A stretch of 64,000 bases of DNA from Cervus elaphus (taxonomy: Eukaryota > Chordata > Mammalia > Artiodactyla > Cervidae), in the NCBI RefSeq assembly GCF_910594005.1, contig NC_057826.1, forward strand, positions 27,933,501-27,997,500, given 5' to 3'. The position numbers were made by a program, and so were the translations under genes. Every line of letters starts with the position of its first letter. The stretch's first letter is position 1. The notes beneath the pieces were generated by a model. It ran no database searches and was not told where the DNA came from. It saw only the letters and a list, made by a program, of their open reading frames with translations. This document shows positions 46,046 through 55,985 of the stretch, piece after piece.

Positions 46046-48629
46046 GAGGTGTGGTAGACACTCATCTTTAGGGATGCTCCCACTGGCTTCTGCCCACTAG
46101 AGCTAAACCTGCCTCTCACTGGGCCTTCTCCCCCAGGGATTTGGGGAAAGGAGCATACATCTGGTGGCTTATTTCTTCTAAGGCCTGAAAAGAGAAGGGT
46201 AACTGCATCTATTATTAGTCCACCTCTCCTCTATCTTGCTTAGAAAGAAAAGTTTAAAATATCAGAACAGTCATCTAGTTGGTTCAAGTTGGCAAATTCA
46301 AAGTTATCTTTTGGCTGACAAAATACTTTGATGCAAAAGATCCTCACTTCTAAATTCTAGCCTTTGTCTCTTTCCATCAAGATTTAGCACCTTCAGCATT
46401 CTGTAGAAGTTCCTAGTCATCAGGCTCAACTTCTTTTTCTTTGGACTACCTTAAGAACCATTCTTTACATTATCAATGCCACCCTGCAAGGCAGGATTGA
46501 TGACCCCTTTCTACAGAGGAGGTCACTGCCACTGAGCTGAGGGTCTCAAGGACAGGATTTGTGACCTTCACACACAAGTTTCTACCCACGCCTCCCTCCC
46601 GCAGGCAGCTCCCTCAGGGTGGAGTCTGACGCAGGGTCCTGTCCCCCCTGCCCTCTCTCCACTTTCTCCATGGAGATGAGTGCAATTGGCAGTGTCCCCA
46701 TTCCCCACTTCAGGTCCATTCATTTCCCAGCTTGCATTGTTTCCTCTTCTCCCTCTCTTTCTTCCAATGCTGCTCAGTTACCTCATAAAACTCTTGTTCC
46801 CTCATCCTTTCTCTCTCTTTTTCTCTTCCATATGGGAACTCGAACTGTACCCTAAGCTTGTCTGATGACTGCCAAAGTCCTGCTAGTGGCATAAAGAAGT
46901 GAGACATAATGAAAGGCCAACATCGTCAACATCTCAAGCCCTTGAAAGTACCAAGAGATCCCTTTTAGAGTCTCCACAAAAGAACCTTCTACTTTCTCAG
47001 TCTGTCCTAATTAAACTGGTTTTTCCTTAAGTACTAGCATTCCATGTAAACAAAAAACTTTTGTCTTCACTATTGGGTTTCTGTTTTAATTAATAGCATC
47101 ACAGCAATATTGTCTTCTATTACTTTGGTTGCAAAGATACAGCATGTCAGTTACATTTTCAGTTACACTGCATCACTATTCTATCTAAAACCATGTAATA
47201 AATGCCAATCTGACTTAAACTTCTAGAAGGAAATCAATTTCAAAATGAGGACTTGCCTTGTTTTCCCACTCAATTTTAAGTATTTGTTATAATAGTTTCC
47301 TTTTTGGCATCTTCTCTTTTATAAAGAAATGTGGAAAGATACCTTAGCACCATTCTCAAAGCACAGTTTTACATGTAATATCCCTACCTGAAAAGTATAT
47401 ATTATTATGATCCCCATTTTACAAATAAGAAAACAGAGTCAAAAAAATTCAGTAACTCACAGCTAGCAAGTGGCAAAAATCTTAGTTTGGCATCCTCCAG
47501 TTGATGCTTTCTTAGCCACCATACTGTCCTTCTCCCCTGTATTGCCTGGAACCTCTAAGCATGCAAATTAAAGCCTCCCAACATGCATTGGAATAGGCCA
47601 TGAATGTGTGGTCCATCTCCCTCATCATTATCTGCAGCTGCACCATCTTCTTCCCCCTTAACTGTTCAGATCTCAACAAATCTCAGAAGACAGGAAAAGA
47701 GACCAGCAAAAGTTCTACAGTAAAAGCAGTAAATCCAGATCTTTAGTAAATCTGGAGTTATTTTTTAAAAGCTATATCTAGAAAGGAGCATCTATCCATG
47801 CAATTAATAATCAATATGTACTGTGGATTTTAAATAGCTCTAACATGCTTCTGAGCCTTGATATAGAATATGGTTTATGCCCCTGGTCTCTTCTGTTATC
47901 CAGACTGTTGTGTTTTCCTCACTAACTTGCTCTAATGGCCTTAATACAGACTGACTAACAAGATACTACTGAACAGAGACATTGTGGGTGGTGGCACAGT
48001 TAGAGACGAAAAGGAGTGAGAGTCCAGATTTGGTTGTAGGAGCCAGCTTGGCTGGCTCTTCACCTGGTGCGGACAGGTGAGGCCAGAGTCCATTGGTTCA
48101 TGCAGCCTATCATGTTGTTACTGACCCGGTACTTATTTCAGAAAAGATTTGGTAGTCTGTGGAGAACAGACTCACTCACACTCTACCCTAGCCCCGTCAA
48201 TTTTACCTTCTTGGACTCAAAAGGCTGGAATTTCAACAGCATTTCCCAGACTCTCTTGCAGCTAGAATTCTAGATATAAATTAGATTCCTCTAATTAGAT
48301 GTTACATGAGATCCAGCAGACAGAAGTGAGACAGAAACCACCCTTTCTTAAGCTGTTTCTGCTAATGAGCAAGATCATTAAATGTGAGCTGATTTTTTAG
48401 CAGCATTATTCCAAGGTTCAATCTCTAGTTTCTTGGGTACTGAGAGGCAGTTCGGGCAGTTGGCAGCAGCAACACTTTTATTCTGGCTTCCTGAGCCCTG
48501 GACAGCCACTATGGGGGTATGTTTTGAGCTGCTCTTTCCAGGGGTAATCTCAGAAGGTTCCCTGGTGAGTCAGGCCTGGATTGCCCATGTCTTCTTACTC
48601 TACCTCCTCTGCAATCAACAACATAACCA
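46046..48629. other. SYT16 intron sequence
   Basis: Pyrimidine-rich 46580-46850 and a possible old repeat at 47990-48320 (TTCCCAGACTCTCTTGCAGC); MIR at 47385-47530. No exon recognised. Confidence 0.45.
47385..47530 (-). mobile_element. MIR SINE
   Basis: GATCCCCATTTTACAAATAA, CAGTAACTCACAGCTAGCAA and TTTCTTAGCCACCATACTGT are MIR in reverse. Confidence 0.7.
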
Positions 48630-48880
48630 CTCACATTTCTTGCATGCTCACTATGTGTCAGGCACTATACTAAATGTTCTACATAAATCATTTTATTTAA
48701 GCCCCAAAACAATACATGAGGAAGGTGCTCTTACTATTCCTTTGTTCCAGATGAGTTTTCTGAGGTTCAGAAAGAGAGGTAAAATGTATAGGATCAGAGC
48801 AAAGCTACCAGGTAAATGAGCAGAGCTGGAGTTAGATCCCAAGTCTGCCTGGCTCCAAAGATTGAAGTCTGCCTCTTTAA
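48630..48880 (-). mobile_element. MIR SINE
   Basis: CTATGTGTCAGGCACTATAC, TTTTCTGAGGTTCAGAAAGA and GAGCTGGAGTTAGATCCCAA are MIR in reverse. It lies in the last SYT16 intron; the 128-codon frame across it is chance. Confidence 0.72.
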
Positions 48881-49203
48881 AGAATTTGAGGGCCTGGGAC
48901 CTATTAGCAGATTTTAATTGTTTATACATGTTATGCTGCTGAAAAGACATCATTCTTTTCCCTTCAATACACTCACAGAGGTCAGCCTGTTTTATATCAA
49001 GATTCATCCAGGTATCAGAGAAGCCTTCAATTTAATTAAATAGAAAAGCATTTGAAAAATCCAGAGACATCATTTGGTAAAAATTGTCTAAATCACACCA
49101 AGATCATTTTTATTTTACAAGTTACAGAATTGAGATGAAAGCAGACACAGCCTTTTGCCTGCCTCTGGGAGGACCAGAGCTGGGGGTATAGGCATGAACT
49201 TAC

Positions 49204-49393
49204 CAGGTGCTCTGTTCACAGCGAGGTTTCGGAAATGGCTGCCTTTGATCATCTCCACGGATAATCGCCCTGTTGTGGCATTGTATGACAGCCCCACCAA
49301 CAGTTCTGGCGCCCCTCCATGCGACAGCGACTGCGTGGATGAAGCGCTATCACTGTGAGACACTGCAGATGGGCTGAGCGGAGACTCTCCACT
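49204..49393 (-). CDS. SYT16: SYT16 coding exon, C2A-C2B linker and start of C2B
   Basis: Internal exon of 190 bases. The acceptor is CCTCCAG right of 49393; the donor is CCTG|GTAAGT with the last exon base at 49204, leaving one base (G) of a split aspartate codon completed by AT at 33023-33022. It encodes a serine-rich linker (SPLSPSAVSHSDSASSTQSL), then the first C2B strands: APELLVGLSYNATTGRLSVE, MIKGSHFRNLAVNRAP. The first calcium-ligand position of C2B loop 1 is not acidic. Longer open frames through this exon on the same strand read into both introns. The phase matches the neighbouring exons on both sides, which strongly supports the boundaries. Confidence 0.92.
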
Positions 49394-50230
49394 CTGGAGG
49401 GGAAGAACAACAAAGGATCCATTGGCCCTGGCTGCGCTTTCTCCCAAAAAGAAAGCCGATATGTTTGGAGAAATTGTGGCCCCAATCTCCACTGCTGCCA
49501 AAGATTACTAAGGGCGCACTCGGTGTGAATGATAATAGGGCCTGGGGAGCGCAGTCCTGGATGGGATCCCCTGCATTATTAGCTGACATATTTGTTTCAA
49601 GCGCTGTCTCCATTCACCCTTTCCTCTCTAAAGACAAAATGGACAAAGATGTTATTACTAGTGTAAATCAAACCCAGAAAGATACATGGAGAGCTAAGAA
49701 GACATTTAATATAGACCCAAATTCCCTCCTGTGCAATTTGTGCTCAAATGTTTCACGTCCACCCCAGGCATGAGTTCAGCTTCTGTTTCCTGCAGCTTCT
49801 TGAGGAATGCAACAATATAGGAGGCATCTTGCCTTCACCAGAAAAGAAATTGACCACTGGCTGCCTACCACCCCAAAGAACATTTGGCTCCCAGTTCTGC
49901 TTTTTAAGGTTGTCACGAATACAGCAGATGCTACATTTTTTTTTCCCTAAGGAAATGAATTCTATTGAATGTGAGCACTTTCACAACTGTTTAGTAAGGA
50001 AGTTGACACAAGGACTGTGTGTCTTAGAAACCTTAGGCAACAGCGGAGCCCACACTTTCTGTCATATATTCACATATTGCTTCTCCAAAGCATCTGCCTC
50101 TGTGCACCAGACATGCCGGGAGAAGGAGAGCAAAGGAGGTCAGGACACTGACTCTCACTCAAGAAACAGGAGTGGGAATGGGCTCTGAGGGCAGGCTAGC
50201 CAGCCTCCTGGAGCCATCACCTCCTCCATC
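49394..50230. other. SYT16 intron sequence after the C2A exon
   Basis: No repeat or exon recognised; the 146-codon plus-strand frame at 49748-50188 is antisense to the gene and unrecognised. Confidence 0.45.
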
Positions 50231-50252
50231 AGAAACATGTGCATCAGACTCT

Positions 50253-50400
50253 GTGACAAGCTGGAGGGGTGGGATAGGGTGGGTGATGGGAGGGAGGTTC
50301 AAGAGGGAGGGAGCATATGTATATGCCTGTTGATGTATGGTAGAAACGAACACAACACTGTAAAGCAATTATCCTCCAATTAAAAGTAAATTTCAGAAAA
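50253..50400 (+). mobile_element. short L1 3' end insertion with 22-base target duplication
   Basis: A 148-base L1 3' UTR tail (GGTGGGTGATGGGAGGGAGG, CTGTAAAGCAATTATCCTCC, ending in an A-rich stretch) flanked by AGAAACATGTGCATC repeats extending to 22 bases (50231-50252 and 50401-50422, one mismatch). A very short, fairly recent 5'-truncated insertion in the intron between the C2A and C2B exons. Confidence 0.8.
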
Positions 50401-50606
50401 AGAAACATGTGCATCGGACTCTTCTCAAATCTTTCTTCTCAACATCTGAAATCACTTCCTAAAATTTCTCATCAGGAACCTCGATAAATAAATGCATTGA
50501 AAGAAACCAAATATTTCTTAACATCTTAGGAAACTACCCTGTTTACAAAGCCACAGGCATCCCTATAGAGCCCACAGAGGTTTTCATGGGACATAATTTA
50601 TAAACT

Positions 50607-50719
50607 TGGAGAAGGAAATAACAACCCACTCCAGTATTCTTGCCACAACAGAGGAGCCTGCTGGGCTACGGTCCAAAGGGTTGCAGAGTCGGACACTACT
50701 GAAGCAATCTAGCACACAC
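50607..50719 (+). mobile_element. Bov-A SINE, 5'-truncated, 12-base target duplication
   Basis: GGAGAAGGAAATAACAACCC to GAAGCAATCTAGCACAC, flanked by AATTTATAAACT at 50595-50606 and 50720-50731. A 13-base stretch after TTCTTGCC is deleted. Confidence 0.93.
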
Positions 50720-51213
50720 AATTTATAAACTACAGGGCAAGGTGGTTTTAAGAGATGCCCTTTTGTCTGGATGATGATAATCCAGCACAGAAATACTTGC
50801 TTAGTTTGGGGTGAGGGCCACCCCGTCCCCTGGGCTTGTGCAGAAGTGTCCACTGTGACACCTGTCACTGCACCGCTTGCCTCTCCCCTCTAATCCCCAG
50901 CCTTATATTATAAACCCCTCAGTCTGCCACAGTGCATTGTCCAGTGCCTAGCTGATAACCACACTCAACAAATAACAGGTAAATGGGAGGATTTTTACTT
51001 CAAGGTTCTTTCACACAGCTCATTTCCCCTACTCAGCTCTGTACCCCCATCACAAAGCACAGCGTCTGGCAGAGAGTTACAGGGGTGGGAGCATCCCTGT
51101 CTCCATGCTTTATGATGCAGGACTCCTCTGAACTCCCATGACTTCTGTTCCCCAGGATTTAAGACACACCCTACTCTGAGCTTAGGGGGAAAAGAGGGAT
51201 TTGAACAGAGACA

Positions 51214-51292
51214 AGGGAGGGAAGCCTGATGTGCTGCAGTTCATGAGGTCTCAGAGAGTCAGGCGTGACTTAGTGACTGAACCACAACAATA
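51214..51292 (+). mobile_element. short BovB/Bov-A tail fragment
   Basis: GGGAGGGAAGCCTGATGTGC, TCTCAGAGAGTCAGGCGTGA and GTGACTGAACCACAAC match the terminal 80 bases of BovB. Confidence 0.7.
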
Positions 51293-51560
51293 AAGATGTG
51301 ATCTAGTTTATGTCTTAAAGGCTCCTTCTGGTTCCCAAGCTGGAAATAGTTTATAGGGGACAAAGGTGGAAGTTGGGAGATGACTAGGAGGCCCTTTCAA
51401 TAATCCAGCAGAGAGTCAGGCTCTGGTTGGATTTTTAATAAAAAGCCAGTAGGATTTCAGATGGAGAGAAGTCACAAATGACTTCTAAGATTTTGGACCT
51501 GAATTCAAAGCATGAGATTGTCTTTAGCCAAGATGGGAAGACTGCAGGTAAAATAGATTT

Positions 51561-51758
51561 GTTGCTGTTTAGTTGCTAAGTCTTGTCTGACTCTTGCTAC
51601 CCCATGGACTGCAGCCCACCAGGCTCCTCTGTCCCTGGCATTTCCCAAGCAAGAATACTGGGGTGGTTTGCCATTTCCTCCTGCAGGGGATCTTCCCAAC
51701 CCAGAGTTTGAACCCACATCTCCTGCATTGACAGGCTGCTGAGCAACCAGGGAAGCCC
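51561..51758 (-). mobile_element. Bov-tA SINE with 11-base target duplication
   Basis: GTTGCTGTTTAGTTGCTAAG to GAGCAACCAGGGAAGCC, flanked by AAAATAGATTT at 51550-51560 and 51759-51769. Confidence 0.94.
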
Positions 51759-51879
51759 AAAATAGATTTTGTGAGGCAAAAATCAGGATTTGGAGTCTAA
51801 ATTTTGAGACATCTATTAAAAATGTAAGTGGCTGGATCTCCCATCAGCACAGTCTGGACTCTCTGGCTCCTTTCTTCTT

Positions 51880-52215
51880 CCTCAGACAAGTCAAGCCCCT
51901 TCCCACCTGCTGGTGTCTACATATACCAGCCCCTCTGTCTGGAGACCCTGTCCGTCACACGGCACCCAGGCTGGCTCCTAAGGGTCCTTGAGTTTTCTGT
52001 GTCATACCACCACCTGAAAGATAATTTTTCTGACCCTTCAAAAGAAAACACAGCCTCTGTCACTCTCTACCCCGGCTGCCTATTGTCGCCGTCCTCCACC
52101 AGATTGTAAGGCATCTCCTGTTTCATTCACCTTGCAAGGGCAGCCCCTGTTTTGTTCCTCCTCTGCCAATATGGCACCTGACATATAGTAGGCACTCATA
52201 AACATTTTGGAGTGA
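51880..52215 (+). mobile_element. L2 LINE 3' end
   Basis: CTCAGACAAGTCAAGCCCCT, CCACCAGATTGTAAGGCATC and ACATATAGTAGGCACTCATA are L2 tail landmarks. Confidence 0.65.
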
Positions 52216-52877
52216 ATGACTGATTGGCCCAACAGCCCAAGATAACTACCTGATCTTTTATGTGATTTTTAGAAGGAGACCCTCACACTGGATGATATAT
52301 ATATCACCCACAGGAAGAGAGAGTTACTTGTTTGTAGATATGAGAGCTGTGCTGTCTTATCTTGAAACCCAGGGACATAGAAGATGGGCATGTGGAAGAA
52401 GCCCAGTCATAATAAATGGAAGGTCTTAGAAGTGGCTGGAGTTCAGGGCTACTCTATAACCTACTCAGGCACACTTGTTAAGGACCTCACTTTGAAAGCC
52501 CCATCTCTGAGATGCATCATGATGTATACTGGGGTCAGGGCAGGGGGATGAGTGGTAGAACCACTTATCAGCTAATGAGAAGGTCAAGAAATCTCTCACA
52601 GTTTCCCTGTGTCCTCCTTTACTCTGCCGTCGTCATGTCCAAAATTGGATAGGGGTACATCCATCAGGTTATAGGGGCTATGGGCACACACACACACACA
52701 AAATAAAAACCCCATTGTACCGTGAAGTGCAAAGCATGGCTCACAAGGATGAGAAGGAAAAAATAGAAATTAAATTAAGGTGTCTGAATTCACAGGCTGA
52801 ATATACTACATCAAGGGCTGACAATTCCAGATCCTCCAACACAGCACATCATTAGTAGCACCATTTAACATACTCAC
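52216..52877. other. SYT16 intron sequence next to the C2A exon
   Basis: Short CA tract near 52687-52701; otherwise unremarkable. Confidence 0.5.
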
Positions 52878-53318
52878 ACTGATATTACTTCTTGGCTCCA
52901 GAACAAGAGTCACTTTCATTTCCCCATCTTGGTGCAGGTGGCTGAGATAGAAGAGCCTCTCGCCCATCATTCTCTCCCGGGTCATCTTGCGGGCAGCGTA
53001 CAGGCGGAAGCGGACCGCACTGGCAGTCACATCTCTGGGCTCTAGCTTGGCGAAGGTGACTTTCTCCTTGAAGATGGGGTTGGGCCCTCTCTGTATGCTT
53101 GTCCTGCCCCTCTGTTTCTTACTGGGCAGCAGCACAACGTGCACTTGCCAGGAGTTGACTCCACTTCGGTCCTTATCCGGGAGGCCCTGGGCTCTGACAA
53201 TAGTCACTGTGAGCTTCTGGCTGGCAGCTCTATATTCAAAGATGACATCCAGGTCACCACATTTTGAGATGGGTTCCGGGACCCCAGGTGGCACCTGAAA
53301 ATTGGTCCCATCCTGTTC
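52878..53318 (-). CDS. SYT16: SYT16 coding exon, C2A domain
   Basis: Internal exon of 441 bases, exactly 147 codons, phase 0 at both ends. The acceptor is CTACAACAG right of 53318; the donor is AGT|GTGAGT after 52878. It encodes a complete C2A beta-sandwich, from ISKCGDLDVIFEY through LTVTIVRAQGLPDKD, NSWQVHVVLLPSKKQRGRTS, the NPIFKEKVTF strand and RMMGERLFYLSHL to EPRSNIS. Compared with synaptotagmin-1 C2A, the second loop-1 aspartate is asparagine (VNSW against SDPY), and the loop-3 aspartates are missing (LYAARKMTRER in place of the YDFDRFSKHD pattern), so calcium coordination is not expected. The basic KKQRGR patch on beta-4 remains and could bind lipid or protein partners. An extended open frame to 52806 is only intron read-through. 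Confidence 0.93.
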
Positions 53319-53439
53319 CTGTTGTAGACAGAGGGAAAGGTTAGGAATGGAACAATGCCTAATGCATCTTGGAAAGATGGTGCCCCTCTGTGCTTCTTCA
53401 GAACCTCACACTTTTGGACTGATAGCTTATAACCTCATA

Positions 53440-53550
53440 CATTAGAAAGGTCTGTTTCCTGGTCTCTCCATCGGACTGTGAGTTCCTTGAGGGTACAGCA
53501 CCAGACATATGGTGAGCCTTCAAAGCATATGCATGCTTTTGGAATGAATG
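53440..53550 (+). mobile_element. L2 LINE tail fragment
   Basis: CATCGGACTGTGAGTTCCTT, GAGGGTACAGCACCAGACAT and GGAATGAATGAAC match the last 100 bases of L2. Confidence 0.6.
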
Positions 53551-53784
53551 AACAAAGCTTTTACAATTTGCAAAGTGCTATCATTGAAACCAATTGAAAT
53601 ACTAAGTCTAAAATTAGTTAATTATGCAACTGCCAAAAGCTAACTTTTCCTTAAGTTCCCAGGAGAAATGACTCTGCCTGGGCCTGTGCTCTCTGGGCCA
53701 GGAGCCCATGCAGAGAAGGATCCTAGTGGGGGTCATGGACAGGTGAGCCTTTAATAGATTGTCTATCTACATGGTGGAAAAGGT

Positions 53785-53895
53785 TTAGGACAGAACTTCT
53801 CAAACATTCTAGTGGACTTGACTAATCTGGGAATTCTGATTCAGTAGGACCAGGAGTCAGGTCTGGGATTCTGCATTTCTCAGGCCGCAAGGAAG
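53785..53895. mobile_element. MER5A-like hAT remnant
   Basis: ACAGAACTTCTCAAACATTC, GGGAATTCTGATTCAGTAGG and GGTCTGGGATTCTGCATTTC resemble MER5A. Confidence 0.55.
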
Positions 53896-53989
53896 TCTCA
53901 GCTAGCCTCCAGTCACTCTTGGAGTAGGAAGGGTTTAGGAGGACATCCCCTGCAGCCATTTAGCAAATACAACGCTGGGCTTATGGACA

Positions 53990-54123
53990 GAACACCTGGG
54001 TTGAAATTAAAATTCAACATTGACCAGCTTTTTGGCCCTGGCCAAAAGGGTCATGCTCTCTGTACTTCAGCTGAAAAACGAGCATTAAGGTGACTGCTTG
54101 ATAGAGTGTCATTGTGAGGTTTT
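53990..54123 (+). mobile_element. MIR-type fragment
   Basis: AACACCTGGGTTGAAATTAA to GTCATTGTGAGGTTTTAGTG; truncated by the adjoining Bov-tA. Confidence 0.5.
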
Positions 54124-54341
54124 AGTGTGCCAAATCGCTTCAGTCATGTTTGACTCTGTATGACCCTATGGACTGTAGCCAGCCAGGCTCTTCTGTCCAT
54201 GGGATTTTTCAGGCAATAATGGAGTGGGTTGCCATGTCCTGCTCCAGGGGATCTTTCTAACCCAGGAATTGAACCCATGCCTCTTATGTCTCCTATACTG
54301 AAAGGCAGGTCTTTGCCACTAGTATCACTTGGGAAGCTGTG
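54124..54341 (-). mobile_element. Bov-tA SINE
   Basis: AGTGTGCCAAATCGCTTCAG to CTAGTATCACTTGGGAAGC; diverged, with a small deletion in AAGAATACTGGAG. Confidence 0.9.
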
Positions 54342-54689
54342 GAAGAATGCTCGGCTCAGACAAGCCTCCGTAGATATCTATTCTCATCACTGAACTGATG
54401 CTTATTTCCAATCATGGCCCCTTGTTATAAAATATCACTTTCAGACAGCAGTTCACCTCATCCAGTCAGATCCAATGACCTCACTGAGAAGACTGAGCTG
54501 AATCACATTTACTATAATGAACCACCCTCAAACAAACTATTACTAATGTCAACATAATTTGATTTTTCCCTCTGAAGGCATGCCTCTTACTCATGACAAA
54601 TTTTGGTCTGATTCTCACTGTAAATAAGAATCAGTTCTTCTTTATGTAATAGAATATCAACTGTTCTAATACAAAGAACTCTTTTATTT

Positions 54690-55985
54690 TTAGGCCAATA
54701 TGTACACACTGCTGTTTAAAATGGGTAACAATCAGGGTCCTGCTGTATAGCACAGGGAACTCTGCTCATGTTAAACAGCAGCCTGAATGGGAGGGAGGTT
54801 TGGGGGAGAGTCAGTTCTGTTCAGTTCAGTCGCTCAGTTGTGTCTGACTCTTTGCGACCCCATGAATCGCAGCACGCCAGGCCTCCCTGTCCATCACCAA
54901 CTCCCGGAGTTTACTCAAACCCATGTCCATCGAGTTGGTGATGCCATCCAGCCATCTCATCCTCTGTCGCCCCCTTCTCCTCCTGCCCCCAAATCCCTCC
55001 CAGCATCAGGGTCTTTTCCAATGAGTCAACTCTTCGCATGAGGTGGCCAAAGTACTGGAGTTTCAGCTTCAGCATCAGTCCTTCCAATGAACACCCAGGA
55101 CTGATCTCCTTTAGGATAGACTGGTTGGATCTCCTTGCAGTCCAAGGGACTCTCAAGAGTCTTCTCCAAAACCATAGTTCAAAAGCATCTATTTTTCGGT
55201 GCTCAGCTTTCTTTATAGTCCAACTCTCACATCCATACATGACCACTGGAAAAACCATAGCCTTGACTAGACAGACCTTTGTTGGCAAAGTAATGTCTTT
55301 GCTTTTTAACATGCTATCTAGGTTGGTCATCACTTTCCTTCCAAGGAGTAAGCATCTTTTAATTTCATGGCTGCAATCACCATCTGCAGTGATTTTGGAG
55401 CCCCCAAAAATAAAGTCTGACACTGTTTTCACTGTGTCCCCATCTATTTGCCATGAAGTGATGGGACCAGATGCCATGATCTTAGTTTTCTGAATGCTAA
55501 GCTTTAAGTCAACTTTTTCACTCTCTTCTTTCACTTTCATCAAGAGGCTTTTTAGTTCCTCTTCACTTTCTGCCATAAGGATGGTGTCATCTGCATATCT
55601 GAGCTTATTGATATTTCTCCCAGCAATCCTGATTCCAGCTTGTGCTTCTTCCAGCCCAACGTTTCTCATGTTGTGCTCTGCATATAAGTTAAATAAGCAG
55701 GGTGACAATATACAGCCTTGACATACTCCTTTTCCTATTTGGAACCAGTCTGCTGTCCCATGTCCAGTTCTAACTGTTGCTTCCTGACCTGCATACAGGT
55801 TTCTCATGAGGCAGGTCAGGTGGTCTGGTATTCCCATCTCTTTCAGAATTTTCCAGTTTCTTTGTGTATGTGTGGCTGAGTCACTTTGCTGTACACCTGA
55901 AACTATGACAACACTTTTAATTGGCTATACTGCAGTATAAAATAAGAAGTTTAAAAAGCAAAAAAAATTTTTTTTAATATAATAA
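54690..55985 (+). mobile_element. L1 3' UTR fragment split by a BovB insertion
   Basis: L1 tail pieces at about 54690-54814 (GGTCCTGCTGTATAGCACAG) and 55863-55985 (GAGTCACTTTGCTGTACACC, CTGAAACTATGACAACAC, then a mixed A/T tail). The BovB copy at 54815-55862 separates them. Confidence 0.7.
54815..55862 (-). mobile_element. BovB LINE, 5'-truncated, with 308-codon open RT frame
   Basis: Minus-strand BovB of about 1050 bases. The frame at 54911-55837 stays open for 308 codons and holds the C-terminal half of an RTE reverse transcriptase: VCQGCILSPCLFNLYAEH (motif B region), KLRYADDTILMA with the catalytic YADD (motif C), then MYGCESWTIKKAEHRKIDAF and TARRSNQSILKEISP. Endonuclease and N-terminal RT are missing, so it is a dead copy, but the long open frame suggests a younger one. 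Not a host gene. It interrupts an L1 tail. Confidence 0.92.

Noticed and set aside
48433..48819. 128-codon plus-strand frame
   Set aside because: Second half is MIR sequence; antisense to SYT16.
49748..50188. 146-codon plus-strand frame
   Set aside because: Antisense intron sequence with no recognisable family.
54911..55837. 308-codon minus-strand frame as a host gene
   Set aside because: It is the BovB reverse transcriptase (YADD motif, typical tail) inside a truncated retroposon.
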